From assembly GCF_039652555.1 (NCBI RefSeq), contig NZ_JBDJAF010000002.1, positions 62,001 to 126,000 of the forward strand: a stretch of DNA of 64,000 nt, read 5' to 3'. The notes below the pieces were generated by a model. The model ran no database searches. It worked only from the letters and a program-made list of their open reading frames with translations, and was not told the DNA's origin. Positions within the stretch are counted from its first letter, which is position 1, and every line of letters begins with the position of its first letter. The translations under genes were made by a program, and so were the position numbers. Shown here piece after piece: positions 50,042 through 58,380 of this stretch. Origin of the DNA: Parafrigoribacterium mesophilum. Its GTDB lineage: Bacteria; Actinomycetota; Actinomycetes; Actinomycetales; Microbacteriaceae.

Positions 50042-51619
50042 ATGCCGACCATACGCGAGGTAACGTACGAGGTTCTCCGGAAAAACGGGCTCACCACGAT
50101 CTTCGGCAATCCCGGATCAAATGAGTTGTCATTCCTGGATCGCATGCCGGATGACTTCCGGTACATCCTCGGGTTGCACGAGGGGGTTGTTGCCGGGATG
50201 GCGGATGGCTACGCACAGGTCACCGGCCGACCGGTCTTCGTCAATCTGCACGCGGCGGCCGGCACCGGCAACGCCATGGGTGCGATTGCCAACGCTTGGA
50301 GCGCACACAGCCCGCTGGTCATTTCGGCGGGACAACAAACACGGGCCATGGTCGGCGTCGAGGCGATGCTGGCCAACGTCGACTCGGTGCAGCTGCCGAA
50401 GCCCTTGGTCAAGTGGAGCTACGAGCCCGCGCTCGCCGCCGACGTGCCGCGTGCCATTGCGCAGGGGATCCACACCGCCGGCTCTGCCCCGCAGGGACCG
50501 GTCTACGTGTCGATCCCCTGGGATGACTGGGCGCATGAGGCGGACGACGCAAGCGGGAGTGACGGGCTCGCGGGCCGCACCGTCGAGAGTGCCGGCTCTC
50601 TTTCGGAGCAGCAACTCGACCACCTCGTGACGCGAATCACGGCTGCCGAGAACCCGGTACTGGTTCTGGGCGCCGACGTCGATGCAGGTGGAGCCAACGG
50701 GTTCGCCGTGGAAGTGGCCGAGCGCCAGCGCATGCCCGTGTGGCTTGCACCATCGGCATCACGTTGTCCATTCCCGACCGATCACCCGTGTTTCCGCGGC
50801 ATTCTCTCGTCCTCAATCGCCGGAATCTCAGGCACCTTGGCCGGTCACGACCTGATCCTTGTCATCGGTGCACCGGTGTTCCGGTATCACATATTCGAAC
50901 CGGGTCGATACCTGCCAGCCGGGAGTGAGCTGATCCAGATCACTTCTGACCCTGCCGAGGCCGCTCGCGCACCCGTTGGCGACGCCGTCATCGCGGACGT
51001 GGGCAGCGTGTTGCAGGCACTCGCGAAGGCCGTTCCCGTCGCCGGCAATCGCGTCATGCCAGCGACCCGCGCCGGCGTGGCTGCGGCAGAGCGCAGCGGC
51101 GTACTGACCACGGAAGCTGTGTTCGACGTGCTCGATACCGTCGCGCCCGATGACGCGATTTATGTACGGGAGGCGACTACGACGAACACGGCGTTTTGGG
51201 AGCGCATCCGGCTACGGCATCCCGGTAGCTACTTCTTCCCGGCGGCCGGAGGCCTCGGGTTCGGGATGCCGGCAACAGTGGGTATCCAATTGGGCAGCGC
51301 CAGCCGGCGAGTCATTGGCATCATTGGCGACGGCAGCGCCAACTACGGTATCACCGCGCTATGGACTGCGGCGCGTTATCGCATCCCCGCCACATTCCTC
51401 ATCCTGAACAACGGCGGTTACGGAGCGCTGCGCTCATTCGCGACGCGGCTCGGCGTGGAGTCCATCCCTGGGATCGACCTTCCCGGTCTGGACTTCTGCG
51501 CGCTCGCGACTGGCTATGGGGTGAGCGCCACGGTTGCCGACACGACCGACGCCCTGGAGGCGGCACTGCGGAATGCACTGGCGGGTAGCGCGCCCACACT
51601 CATTGAGATTCCGATCTAG
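50042..51619 (+). CDS. mdlC: Thiamine-diphosphate-dependent decarboxylase, benzoylformate decarboxylase-like
   Basis: Protein of 525 residues. N-terminal Glu region TTIFGNPGSNELSFLDRMPDDFRYILGLHEGVVAGMADGYAQ, NLHAAAGTGNAMGAIANAW, and C-terminal ThDP/Mg motif GDGSANYGITALWTAARYRIPATFLILNNGGYGALRSF. That motif is close to the one I recall from Pseudomonas benzoylformate decarboxylase. The reaction would be a 2-oxo acid to aldehyde plus CO2. It follows aconitase X by 10 nt, so in this operon it most likely takes the keto acid made by the dehydratases. No mandelate dehydrogenase or racemase is nearby, so the symbol is only for family resemblance. The ATG has no strong ribosome site. Confidence 0.8.
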   Translation: MPTIREVTYEVLRKNGLTTIFGNPGSNELSFLDRMPDDFRYILGLHEGVVAGMADGYAQVTGRPVFVNLHAAAGTGNAMGAIANAWSAHSPLVISAGQQTRAMVGVEAMLANVDSVQLPKPLVKWSYEPALAADVPRAIAQGIHTAGSAPQGPVYVSIPWDDWAHEADDASGSDGLAGRTVESAGSLSEQQLDHLVTRITAAENPVLVLGADVDAGGANGFAVEVAERQRMPVWLAPSASRCPFPTDHPCFRGILSSSIAGISGTLAGHDLILVIGAPVFRYHIFEPGRYLPAGSELIQITSDPAEAARAPVGDAVIADVGSVLQALAKAVPVAGNRVMPATRAGVAAAERSGVLTTEAVFDVLDTVAPDDAIYVREATTTNTAFWERIRLRHPGSYFFPAAGGLGFGMPATVGIQLGSASRRVIGIIGDGSANYGITALWTAARYRIPATFLILNNGGYGALRSFATRLGVESIPGIDLPGLDFCALATGYGVSATVADTTDALEAALRNALAGSAPTLIEIPI

Positions 51620-51652
51620 CGCCGCGGCTCGCGTTTTCGTGTTCCCCGCCGG

Positions 51653-52408
51653 CTAGAGCCAGCGCGGCGCCGCCGGCACGACAGAGCCGTCCGCGGCAGT
51701 GACTCCGGCACTCCCGCGCCCGGTTGCCCACCGGGCCAAGGCCGCGGCAGAGCCGGTCAGCACCACGGCGTCACCGGCATCCGCATCGCCGACCGAGCGC
51801 GCGCTGTCGCGGTCGTCAGGACGCAACACGAAGTTGGGGATGCTCTCCGCCTCGCGCCGCTTGCGCCAGTTGCTGAGCACGTCCGCGATCAGGTGGTCGA
51901 TCAGCTCGACCGGGAAATGGGTGACACTGCCACCGTTGTTCAGGTCCACGGCGTGCAGCCACACCTCGCGGGTGCGCATCCAGATCGTGGTGGATGTCGG
52001 AACGACGCGACCCTGCGACGTGCGCACTTCGGCGTGCCAGGCGTCGTCGGTGAGATCGCGCCATTGCACGTTGAGGTGCACGGCGGCGTGCTCCGAAAGG
52101 TTGCGCAGCGCGACCGGACTCAGCGTCGCCCCGTATTCGATCTCACGCCAGCGCGCCTCGGGCGACTCGTACATCGGATGCTCGACGCCGGTTTGCGCCC
52201 ATTCGGTCAGCCTCACGATGGCGCGCGCGTTGTAGCCGACGTGGGCGATCAGGTGTCGGCGGCTCCAGCCGGGGAGCAGGCTGGGCTGATCGAACTGGTC
52301 GTCAGGCAACTCGTTGAGCTTGCGCGAGAAGTAGGCGGTGCCCCGCCGGGCCAGCAGCAGGCCGGCTCGGATTTCGGGGTCCGTGGTCTTGTCGGTACGT
52401 GCTGGCAC
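51653..52408 (-). CDS. Mycothiol-dependent maleylpyruvate isomerase
   Basis: DinB-like four-helix protein of 251 residues: LLPGWSRRHLIAHVGYNARAIVRL (metal His), EHAAVHLNVQWRDL, TREVWLHAVDLNNGG (second His), and a C-terminal SCP-like part ending VVPAAPRWL. Known members convert maleylpyruvate to fumarylpyruvate using mycothiol and zinc. GTG start 4 nt after the hydrolase gene; third gene of the gentisate operon. Use of mycothiol agrees with an actinobacterial host. Confidence 0.9.
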   Translation of the reverse strand: MPARTDKTTDPEIRAGLLLARRGTAYFSRKLNELPDDQFDQPSLLPGWSRRHLIAHVGYNARAIVRLTEWAQTGVEHPMYESPEARWREIEYGATLSPVALRNLSEHAAVHLNVQWRDLTDDAWHAEVRTSQGRVVPTSTTIWMRTREVWLHAVDLNNGGSVTHFPVELIDHLIADVLSNWRKRREAESIPNFVLRPDDRDSARSVGDADAGDAVVLTGSAAALARWATGRGSAGVTAADGSVVPAAPRWL

Positions 52409-52412
52409 GGTG

Positions 52413-53246
52413 CTACCTCACCTTCACTGCCCGGTTCGACTGAGCGCCGAGGCCCTCGATCGACGTCTGAAGTGTGGCGCCGTCGGTGAGGTATCGCGGG
52501 GGCTTCCGGGCGTGCCCGACGCCACCGGGGGTTCCGGTCGCGATCACGTCGCCGGGGTTGAGGGTGACCACCTGCGAGAAGTAGGCGATCAGCTTCGCCG
52601 GCGAGAACACCAGATCCGACGTCGCCACATCCTGCATCGTCTCGCCGTTGACCAGGGTGGTCAGTTTCGGGCCCGGCGTCCATTCATCCGTTGTCACCAG
52701 GTAGGGACCGAACGGGCTGGTGTTCTCGAACGTCTTGCCCTGCAGCCACTGCAGCGTGCGGTACTGGAAGTCGCGCATCGTCACATCGTTGATCACCGCG
52801 TACCCGGCAATCGCTTCGGCCGACTGCTCCTCGGTGAGGTTGCGGGCCGGACTGCCGATGACGACGGCCAGTTCGCCCTCCCAGTCCACGGCATCCGATA
52901 CCGCGGCCAGTTCGATGTCGTCGAACGGGCCGACAAGCGCCTCCGGGAACTTCGAGAAGTACGTGGGATGCTCTGGCAGGGTGCGGCCCATCTCCAGGAT
53001 GTGGTTGCGGTAGTTGAGTCCGACGCAGAGGATCTTGCCCGGCCGCGGCACGACCGGCGCCCACCGCTGCGGCTCGATGCCCTCCAGCGGATGCACCGGA
53101 CCGGATGCCGCGGCAGCGAGTTCGCGCCAGTCCCGCTGCTTCAGCAGCGCGCCCACGTCGGTGACGGAGGTGATTTCGGTGGCGGCGGCGGTGCCGACGA
53201 CGACGGCGACGGTGCCATCGGACGTGCGCAGAGTGGCGAGTTTCAC
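52413..53246 (-). CDS. Fumarylpyruvate hydrolase (fumarylacetoacetate hydrolase family)
   Basis: Protein of 277 residues: RPGKILCVGLNYRNHILEMG, PTYFSKFPEALVGPFDDI, DWEGELAVVIG (metal-binding Glu), GYAVINDVTMRDFQYRTLQWLQGKTFENTSPFGPYLV, GDVIATGTPGGVGHARKPPRYLTDG. It hydrolyses fumarylpyruvate to fumarate and pyruvate. The GTG overlaps the dioxygenase stop (GTGA), which removes the need for the longer upstream reading. Confidence 0.9.
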   Translation of the reverse strand: MKLATLRTSDGTVAVVVGTAAATEITSVTDVGALLKQRDWRELAAAASGPVHPLEGIEPQRWAPVVPRPGKILCVGLNYRNHILEMGRTLPEHPTYFSKFPEALVGPFDDIELAAVSDAVDWEGELAVVIGSPARNLTEEQSAEAIAGYAVINDVTMRDFQYRTLQWLQGKTFENTSPFGPYLVTTDEWTPGPKLTTLVNGETMQDVATSDLVFSPAKLIAYFSQVVTLNPGDVIATGTPGGVGHARKPPRYLTDGATLQTSIEGLGAQSNRAVKVR

Positions 53247-54322
53247 GCGGTCTCCTGAGGGGTGTAGGTGCGGGTGAAATGCAGGCGGTCGATGATCGGT
53301 CCGTCGTTGTAGCGGAACAGGTCGAACTGGCTGTTCGCGTGCAATGACCACGATACCCAGGAGGGTACCGCGAAGATGTCGCCGGTGGAGACCTGGTGCT
53401 CGACATCGCCGAGGACCACGGTGCCCTCGCCCTCGAACACCTGCCACACCGAGGAGCCCACCTCGTGCCGGGTCGGCGTGTCCGCGCCCGCGCGCAGCCG
53501 GTGGAACTCGGCCCGCAGGGTCGGCATCACGTCGCCGCCGGTGGTGGGGTTCACGTAGCGGATGGCGGCGTGGCCCTGCTCCACGGTGGCCGGGTGACCG
53601 TCGTCTTCCAGCGCGAGCTGCTCACGCAGGGCGGCATCCGTATACTCCCAGCGGTAGGCGGCCAGCGGGGAACTGGTGGTGTCTTCGAGCGCGGACAGCG
53701 GCCGCAGTCCCGGGTAGCCCCAGAGCCGTTCGGCGCGGGAGACGGCCGGGGAGGCCTCGTCGGTGACCCGCTCGGAGCCGTACTCGAAGAATCCGACATC
53801 GGTGTAGTGCGAGAACGGGATGTCCAGGCCGTCCAACCAGGCCATCGGCTGGTCCGTGTCGTTGTGATGGCCGTGGAAGTGCCAACCCGGAGTGAGCAGC
53901 AGGTCGCCGCGGGTCATCGCCACCGGATCGCCGTTGACGACGGTCCAGACCCCCTCGCCCTCCACGACGAACCGGAACGCGTTCTGGCTGTGCCGATGTT
54001 CGGGTGCGGTCTCGTGCGGTCCGAGGTACTGGATGGCGCACCAGAGCGTCGAGGTTGCATGGGCGGTGCCCGGCAGGCCCGGGTTCGCCAGGCCGATTGC
54101 ACGGCGCTCGCCGCCTCTGCCGACCGGGACTAGGTCCCCGCTGCGCCGCGCGAGGTCGTAGAGCACGTCCCATTTCCATACATAAGGAACGGCGGCGGGC
54201 TCTGGCGACATCGGCATCAGCCCTTCGCGCTGGGTCCACAGCGGTGACAGCTGGTGGGTGTCGAAGTCCCGGTACAGCTTTTCCAGTTCCGGGCTGTCGG
54301 CCCGGCCATCCATCTGCTGCAT
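53243..54322 (-). CDS. Gentisate 1,2-dioxygenase
   Basis: Bicupin ring-cleavage dioxygenase of 359 residues. First cupin: APEHRHSQNAFRFVVEGEGVWTVVNGDPV and PGWHFHGHHND (iron ligands). Second cupin: RHEVGSSVWQVFEGEGTVVLGDVEHQVSTGDIFAVPSWVSWSLHA. LDGLDIPF is typical of gentisate dioxygenases. It opens gentisate to maleylpyruvate with O2. AGGAG precedes the chosen ATG. First gene of the operon with the hydrolase and isomerase; the products fumarate and pyruvate enter the TCA cycle. Operator-like direct repeats lie just upstream. Confidence 0.92.
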   Translation of the reverse strand: MQQMDGRADSPELEKLYRDFDTHQLSPLWTQREGLMPMSPEPAAVPYVWKWDVLYDLARRSGDLVPVGRGGERRAIGLANPGLPGTAHATSTLWCAIQYLGPHETAPEHRHSQNAFRFVVEGEGVWTVVNGDPVAMTRGDLLLTPGWHFHGHHNDTDQPMAWLDGLDIPFSHYTDVGFFEYGSERVTDEASPAVSRAERLWGYPGLRPLSALEDTTSSPLAAYRWEYTDAALREQLALEDDGHPATVEQGHAAIRYVNPTTGGDVMPTLRAEFHRLRAGADTPTRHEVGSSVWQVFEGEGTVVLGDVEHQVSTGDIFAVPSWVSWSLHANSQFDLFRYNDGPIIDRLHFTRTYTPQETA

Positions 54323-54361
54323 TGCAGTCTCCTTTCGCATGCACGGCCGCGCCGCGCCCAA

Positions 54362-54400
54362 AATGCTCAGTACCGAATGCTCGGTGCCAAAATGCTCAGT
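54362..54400 (-). promoter_or_regulatory. Three direct repeats at the gentisate operon start site
   Basis: AATGCTC begins at 54362, 54376 and 54391 within longer similar units (AATGCTCAGTACC, AATGCTCGGTGCC, AATGCTCAGTGCA), spaced 14 and 15 bp. They lie immediately downstream of the predicted -10, across the expected transcription start, a position fitting a repressor operator. Confidence 0.55.
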
Positions 54401-54406
54401 GCACCA

Positions 54407-54435
54407 ACTATATGAACATCGAGGCGGATGATCAA
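54407..54435 (-). promoter_or_regulatory. Promoter of the gentisate operon
   Basis: Read on the minus strand: TTGATC (54435-54430), a 17-bp spacer and TATAGT (54412-54407), about 85 bp before the dioxygenase ATG. Confidence 0.6.
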
Positions 54436-54619
54436 GAGTGTTTGGGACCGCGACGGCGAAAGAACACCCGATCTTAAGGCGTCACACAGCCTCCCAGGTC
54501 TTTGCCCGCATCGGCGAGCGGGTAGAGTTCTTGGTGGCCAAAGTCTCTTGACGTCGAACTATCTCGGTATCGAGACATGTGCCATTTCAAGCAACCGACG
54601 CGCGGATTGGACGAGCAGC

Positions 54620-55789
54620 GTGGATCTATTCGAGTATCAGGCCAGGGACCTTTTTGAGTCCTACGGAGTGCCTGTGCTGGCCGGCATCATCGCCGACACC
54701 CCCGAGGACGTACGAGCGGCGGCCGAGAAGCTCGGCGGCACCGTTGTCGTCAAGGCCCAGGTCAAGGTCGGTGGCCGCGGCAAGGCCGGCGGCGTCAAGG
54801 TCGCACACGACCCGGCGCAGGCCGAGGAGGTGTCCCGCGGCATCTTCGGGCTCGACATCAAGGGCCACACGGTGCGTCGCGTCATGGTTGCCGGGGGCGC
54901 GAAGATCGCGCGCGAGTTCTACTTCTCGGTGCTGCTGGACCGGGCCAACCGCTCCTTCCTGTCACTGTCCAGCGTCGAGGGCGGCATGGAGATCGAGATC
55001 CTGGCCGTGGAGAAGCCGGAGGCGCTGGCCCGCATCGAGGTCGACCCGATGGTCGGCATCGACGAGGCCAAGGCGACCGAGATCGCCCGGGCAGCAGGAT
55101 TCCCGGATGAGCTCATCGACAAGATGACCCCGGTCATCCGCAACCTCTACAACGTCTTCAAGGGCGAGGACGCCACGCTGGTCGAGGTCAACCCGCTCGT
55201 GCTCACCGAGGAGGGCGACATCATCGCCCTGGACGGCAAGGTGACCCTGGACGCCAACGCCGACTTCCGCCACCCGGCGCATGCCGAGCTGGAAGACGTC
55301 GCGGCGGAGGACCCGCTGGAGGCCAAGGCCAAGGCCTCGCACCTCAACTACGTGAAGCTCGACGGCAACGTCGGGATCATCGGCAACGGCGCTGGCCTGG
55401 TGATGTCCACCTTGGACGTCGTGTCTTACGCGGGGGAGCGCCACGGCGGCGCGAAGCCGGCCAACTTCCTCGACATCGGCGGCGGCGCATCCGCGGCGGT
55501 GATGGCGGCCGGACTGGACGTCATCCTCGGCGACAAGCAGGTCAAAAGCGTGTTCGTCAACGTGTTCGGCGGGATCACCTCGTGCGTCGCGGTGGCCAAC
55601 GGCATCCTCGAAGCGCTGAAGACGCTGGGCGACACCGCCACCAAGCCGCTGGTCGTCCGGTTGGACGGCAACAGCGTCGTCGAGGGGCGCAAAATTCTGG
55701 CGGAGGCGAAGCACCCGCTCGTCACCGTCGTCGAGACCATGGACGAAGCCGCCGACAAGGCCGCCGAACTCGCGAACGCGTCGCGCTGA
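54620..55789 (+). CDS. sucC: Succinyl-CoA synthetase (ADP-forming), beta subunit
   Basis: TCA-cycle enzyme subunit of 389 residues. Starts with GTG giving MDLFEYQARDLFESYGVPV, the family start; longer in-frame readings back to 54428 add unrelated sequence. ATP-grasp domain: VVVKAQVKVGGRGKAGGVKVA, EINPL-equivalent LVEVNPLVLTEEGDIIALDGKV. C-terminal ligase-CoA domain: VNVFGGITSCVAVANGI, LVVRLDGNSVVEGRKIL. sucD follows after 61 bp. Confidence 0.96.
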   Translation: MDLFEYQARDLFESYGVPVLAGIIADTPEDVRAAAEKLGGTVVVKAQVKVGGRGKAGGVKVAHDPAQAEEVSRGIFGLDIKGHTVRRVMVAGGAKIAREFYFSVLLDRANRSFLSLSSVEGGMEIEILAVEKPEALARIEVDPMVGIDEAKATEIARAAGFPDELIDKMTPVIRNLYNVFKGEDATLVEVNPLVLTEEGDIIALDGKVTLDANADFRHPAHAELEDVAAEDPLEAKAKASHLNYVKLDGNVGIIGNGAGLVMSTLDVVSYAGERHGGAKPANFLDIGGGASAAVMAAGLDVILGDKQVKSVFVNVFGGITSCVAVANGILEALKTLGDTATKPLVVRLDGNSVVEGRKILAEAKHPLVTVVETMDEAADKAAELANASR

Positions 55790-55850
55790 TCAAACGCATC
55801 CCGGTGATCGAGCTTGTCGAGATCCCAGAATCATAGCTAAGGACTAGAAA

Positions 55851-56738
55851 ATGTCGATTTTCCTCGACGAGAACTCCAAGATTGTCATCCAGGGTCTCAC
55901 CGGCTCGCAGGGCACCAAGCACGCCGGGCACATGCTGCGCGGCGGCTCGACCATCGTCGGTGGTACCAACCCGCGCAAGGCCGGCACCAGCGTGGAGATC
56001 GAGGGCCACAGCCTGCCGATCTTCGGCACGGTGGCGGATGCGATGCAGCAGACCGGCGCGAACGTCTCGGTGGTCTTCGTGCCGCCCGCCTTCGCCAAGG
56101 CCGCCGTGATCGAGGCGGTGGATGCCGCGATCCCGCTGGTCATCGTGATCACCGAGGGCATCCCGGTGCACGACTCGGCGGAGTTCTGGGCGTATGCGAA
56201 GTCCAAGGGCAACGCCACCCAGATCATCGGCCCGAACTGCCCCGGCGTGATCAGCCCCGGCAAGTCGAACGCCGGCATCATCCCCGCATCGATCTCCGAG
56301 GCCGGCCCGATCGGCCTGGTGTCCAAGTCCGGCACCCTGACCTACCAGATGATGTTCGAGCTGCGCGACCTGGGCTTCTCGTCGGCGATCGGCATCGGCG
56401 GCGACCCGATCATCGGTACCACCCACATCGACGCGCTCGCCGCGTTCGAGGCGGACCCGGAGACCAAGGCGATCGTCATGATCGGCGAGATCGGCGGCGA
56501 CGCCGAGGAGCGTGCGGCCGAGTACATCCAGGCCCACGTCACAAAGCCGGTCGTCGCCTACGTCGCGGGCTTCACCGCGCCGGAGGGCAAGACCATGGGC
56601 CACGCCGGGGCGATCGTCTCCAACGGCGCCGGCACCGCCGAGGGCAAGAAGGTGGCCCTGGAGGCTGCCGGCGTGCGGGTCGGCAAGACGCCGTCCGAGA
56701 CCGCGGCCATCATGCGCGAGCTGGTCGCCGCGCTGTAG
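55851..56738 (+). CDS. sucD: Succinyl-CoA synthetase (ADP-forming), alpha subunit
   Basis: Subunit of 295 residues: CoA-binding Rossmann domain QGLTGSQGTKHAGHMLRGGSTIVGGTNPRKAG, IGPNCPGVISPGKSNAGIIP, and the phosphorylated His in TMGHAGAIVSNGAGTAEGKK. Works with SucC in substrate-level phosphorylation. A structured 3' region follows. Confidence 0.96.
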   Translation: MSIFLDENSKIVIQGLTGSQGTKHAGHMLRGGSTIVGGTNPRKAGTSVEIEGHSLPIFGTVADAMQQTGANVSVVFVPPAFAKAAVIEAVDAAIPLVIVITEGIPVHDSAEFWAYAKSKGNATQIIGPNCPGVISPGKSNAGIIPASISEAGPIGLVSKSGTLTYQMMFELRDLGFSSAIGIGGDPIIGTTHIDALAAFEADPETKAIVMIGEIGGDAEERAAEYIQAHVTKPVVAYVAGFTAPEGKTMGHAGAIVSNGAGTAEGKKVALEAAGVRVGKTPSETAAIMRELVAAL

Positions 56739-56778
56739 CCGCCACATCCGGCATCCGACTCCGTCCCCTCCCCTCTCC

Positions 56779-56879
56779 GAAAACTCAGGAACGTACGTCA
56801 CCGCCGCGACGGGGAAGGCCGCGCCGCGGCCCGGCCGCCTACTCGGCTGACGTGACTTCCTGAATTTCCGGGGGGGGGG
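56779..56879. repeat. Imperfect inverted repeat followed by a 10-G run
   Basis: GAAAACTCAGGAACGTACGTCA (56779-56800 region) faces TGACGTGACTTCCTGAATTTCC (56848-56869). The arms pair imperfectly around a G/C-rich centre, and ten consecutive Gs follow (56870-56879). It is the 3' region of sucCD and may terminate it. As at 4081, a G run sits beside an inverted repeat, which raises doubt about the exact sequence. Confidence 0.5.
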
Positions 56880-56958
56880 ACGCGGTGTTGCGGGGAGTCG
56901 GCGCCCGCGAATGTGCCACGGCCCGGACTGCCGCGGCGGGATCGCGGCGGCACGAAGG

Positions 56959-56964
56959 TAGGCT
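56959..56964 (+). promoter_or_regulatory. -10 box of the DUF6350 gene
   Basis: TAGGCT lies 9 nt before the ATG at 56974 with no ribosome site, so a leaderless or nearly leaderless transcript is likely. Confidence 0.45.
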
Positions 56965-56973
56965 CCGACGAGT

Positions 56974-58371
56974 ATGAATCGACCGCTCACCGCCCTCTTC
57001 GCCGCGCTTGAGGCGCTCCTCGTCGTCGGCATCGGCATCGGCATCCCGCTCGTGCCGCTCACCATCATGTGGGCCGCCCAGTACGGCCTTCAGGTCGACT
57101 GGCTCGTGTTCTGGCGCGCCAGCGTGGACATCTGGCTGCTCGGCTCCGGCACGGACATCCGGATGACACTGGACCCGGCCCTGGCCACCGCCGCCGGTTT
57201 CGTCGGCGCCGGAACCCCGTTCGTGCTGACCATCGCGCCGTTGGGTTTCTCGCTGCTCACCGTGCTGCTGGGGATCCGGGCGGGTCGACGGGTGGCCGAG
57301 ACCCCGTACCGGATTTTCGGCCTTCTCGCCTCGATCGGCAGCTTCGGCGTGCTGGCGTTCGCCGCCACGGTGTCCGCGCTGCACCCGCTGGCCCGGCCGT
57401 CGATCTCGCAGGGCACGTTGTTGCCGACCCTCGTCTTCGCGACCGGCGTGGCCATCGGCTGGGAGGTGACCAGGCGTCGGCTGCGCGCCGTGCGGGAGAG
57501 TCCGGACACGACAAGAGGCAATGCCGCGCGCACGGATGCGACGCGGCCGGGCGCTGCCGGATCGGATGGTCGCAGCGCGGATGACGCGCCGCCGCCGAGG
57601 GGCCGGGCCGGCGCCCTGCGCGTCACGGCCGCTCTGGCCGACTGGGCCGACGGGCTGCGCCATCAATGCGGGCGCTGGATCCTCGAACTGCCGACGGGCA
57701 TCCGCAGCGCTGTTCCGGCGGCGGTGCGCGGCGGCGCCATGGCCGCGGCCGGAGTGGTCTCCGTCGCGTCGGTCCTCGTCGCCGGCTCCCTCGTGGTCAG
57801 CTATGCGCGCGTCATCGGCCTGTACGAAAGCGTGCACACGGGGGTGCTCGGTGGCGTCGCCCTCACGCTCGGGCAACTGGCGATCCTGCCGAACCTGGTC
57901 ATCTGGGGCGGGTCCTGGCTGGTCGGTCCCGGCTTCGCGATCGGCACGGCCTCGGCGGTTTCCCCATTGGGCACCAACCTCGGTCCGCTGCCCGCGGTGC
58001 CGGTGCTCGGCGCCCTGCCGTCCGGTGAACTCGGCTTCGGCTTCCTCGGCCTCCTCGTTCCGGTGCTCGCCGGCTTCCTGGCGGCGGTCGTGATCCGCAC
58101 TCGGATCCAGTCGGTCGGCACACGCGGTGCGTTCGGTCAGGTCGGACTGGGTATCGGCATCGGCGTCAGCGCCGGCGTGGTGCTCGGACTGCTCGCCTGG
58201 TTTTCCGCGGGCGCCGCCGGCCCGGGACGGCTCGCCGAGGTGGGGCCGAACCCGTGGCTGGTCGGCGGGTTCGCGGCCCTGGAAATCGGACTCGCCGCCA
58301 TCGCAGGACTGTTCGCCGTGCGTCCGGCGGAACGACTGGCCTCGCAGCTGGACTCCGCCGGCTCGCGATAA
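56974..58371 (+). CDS. DUF6350 integral membrane protein (PerM-like)
   Basis: Protein of 465 residues with roughly ten hydrophobic helices (ALEALLVVGIGIGIPLVPLTIMW, FLLTVLLG-like, VGLGIGIGVSAGVVLGLLAWF) and a long polar insert at about 170-215 rich in Arg, Ala and Pro. Actinobacterial proteins of this family sit between sucD and purN, as here; the mycobacterial PerM is linked to cell division and survival. The function in this host is inferred from family and synteny only. Confidence 0.85.
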   Translation: MNRPLTALFAALEALLVVGIGIGIPLVPLTIMWAAQYGLQVDWLVFWRASVDIWLLGSGTDIRMTLDPALATAAGFVGAGTPFVLTIAPLGFSLLTVLLGIRAGRRVAETPYRIFGLLASIGSFGVLAFAATVSALHPLARPSISQGTLLPTLVFATGVAIGWEVTRRRLRAVRESPDTTRGNAARTDATRPGAAGSDGRSADDAPPPRGRAGALRVTAALADWADGLRHQCGRWILELPTGIRSAVPAAVRGGAMAAAGVVSVASVLVAGSLVVSYARVIGLYESVHTGVLGGVALTLGQLAILPNLVIWGGSWLVGPGFAIGTASAVSPLGTNLGPLPAVPVLGALPSGELGFGFLGLLVPVLAGFLAAVVIRTRIQSVGTRGAFGQVGLGIGIGVSAGVVLGLLAWFSAGAAGPGRLAEVGPNPWLVGGFAALEIGLAAIAGLFAVRPAERLASQLDSAGSR

Positions 58372-58374
58372 ACT
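58369..58374 (+). promoter_or_regulatory. -10 box of purN, overlapping the DUF6350 stop codon
   Basis: TAAACT begins with the TAA stop of the previous gene and is followed by 6 nt and the GTG of purN at 58381, the leaderless arrangement. Confidence 0.55.
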
Positions 58375-58380
58375 TGTAGG

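Noticed and set aside
50042..51619. Mandelate pathway operon
   Set aside because: Only the decarboxylase resembles mdlC; no mandelate racemase, mandelate dehydrogenase or amidase is nearby.
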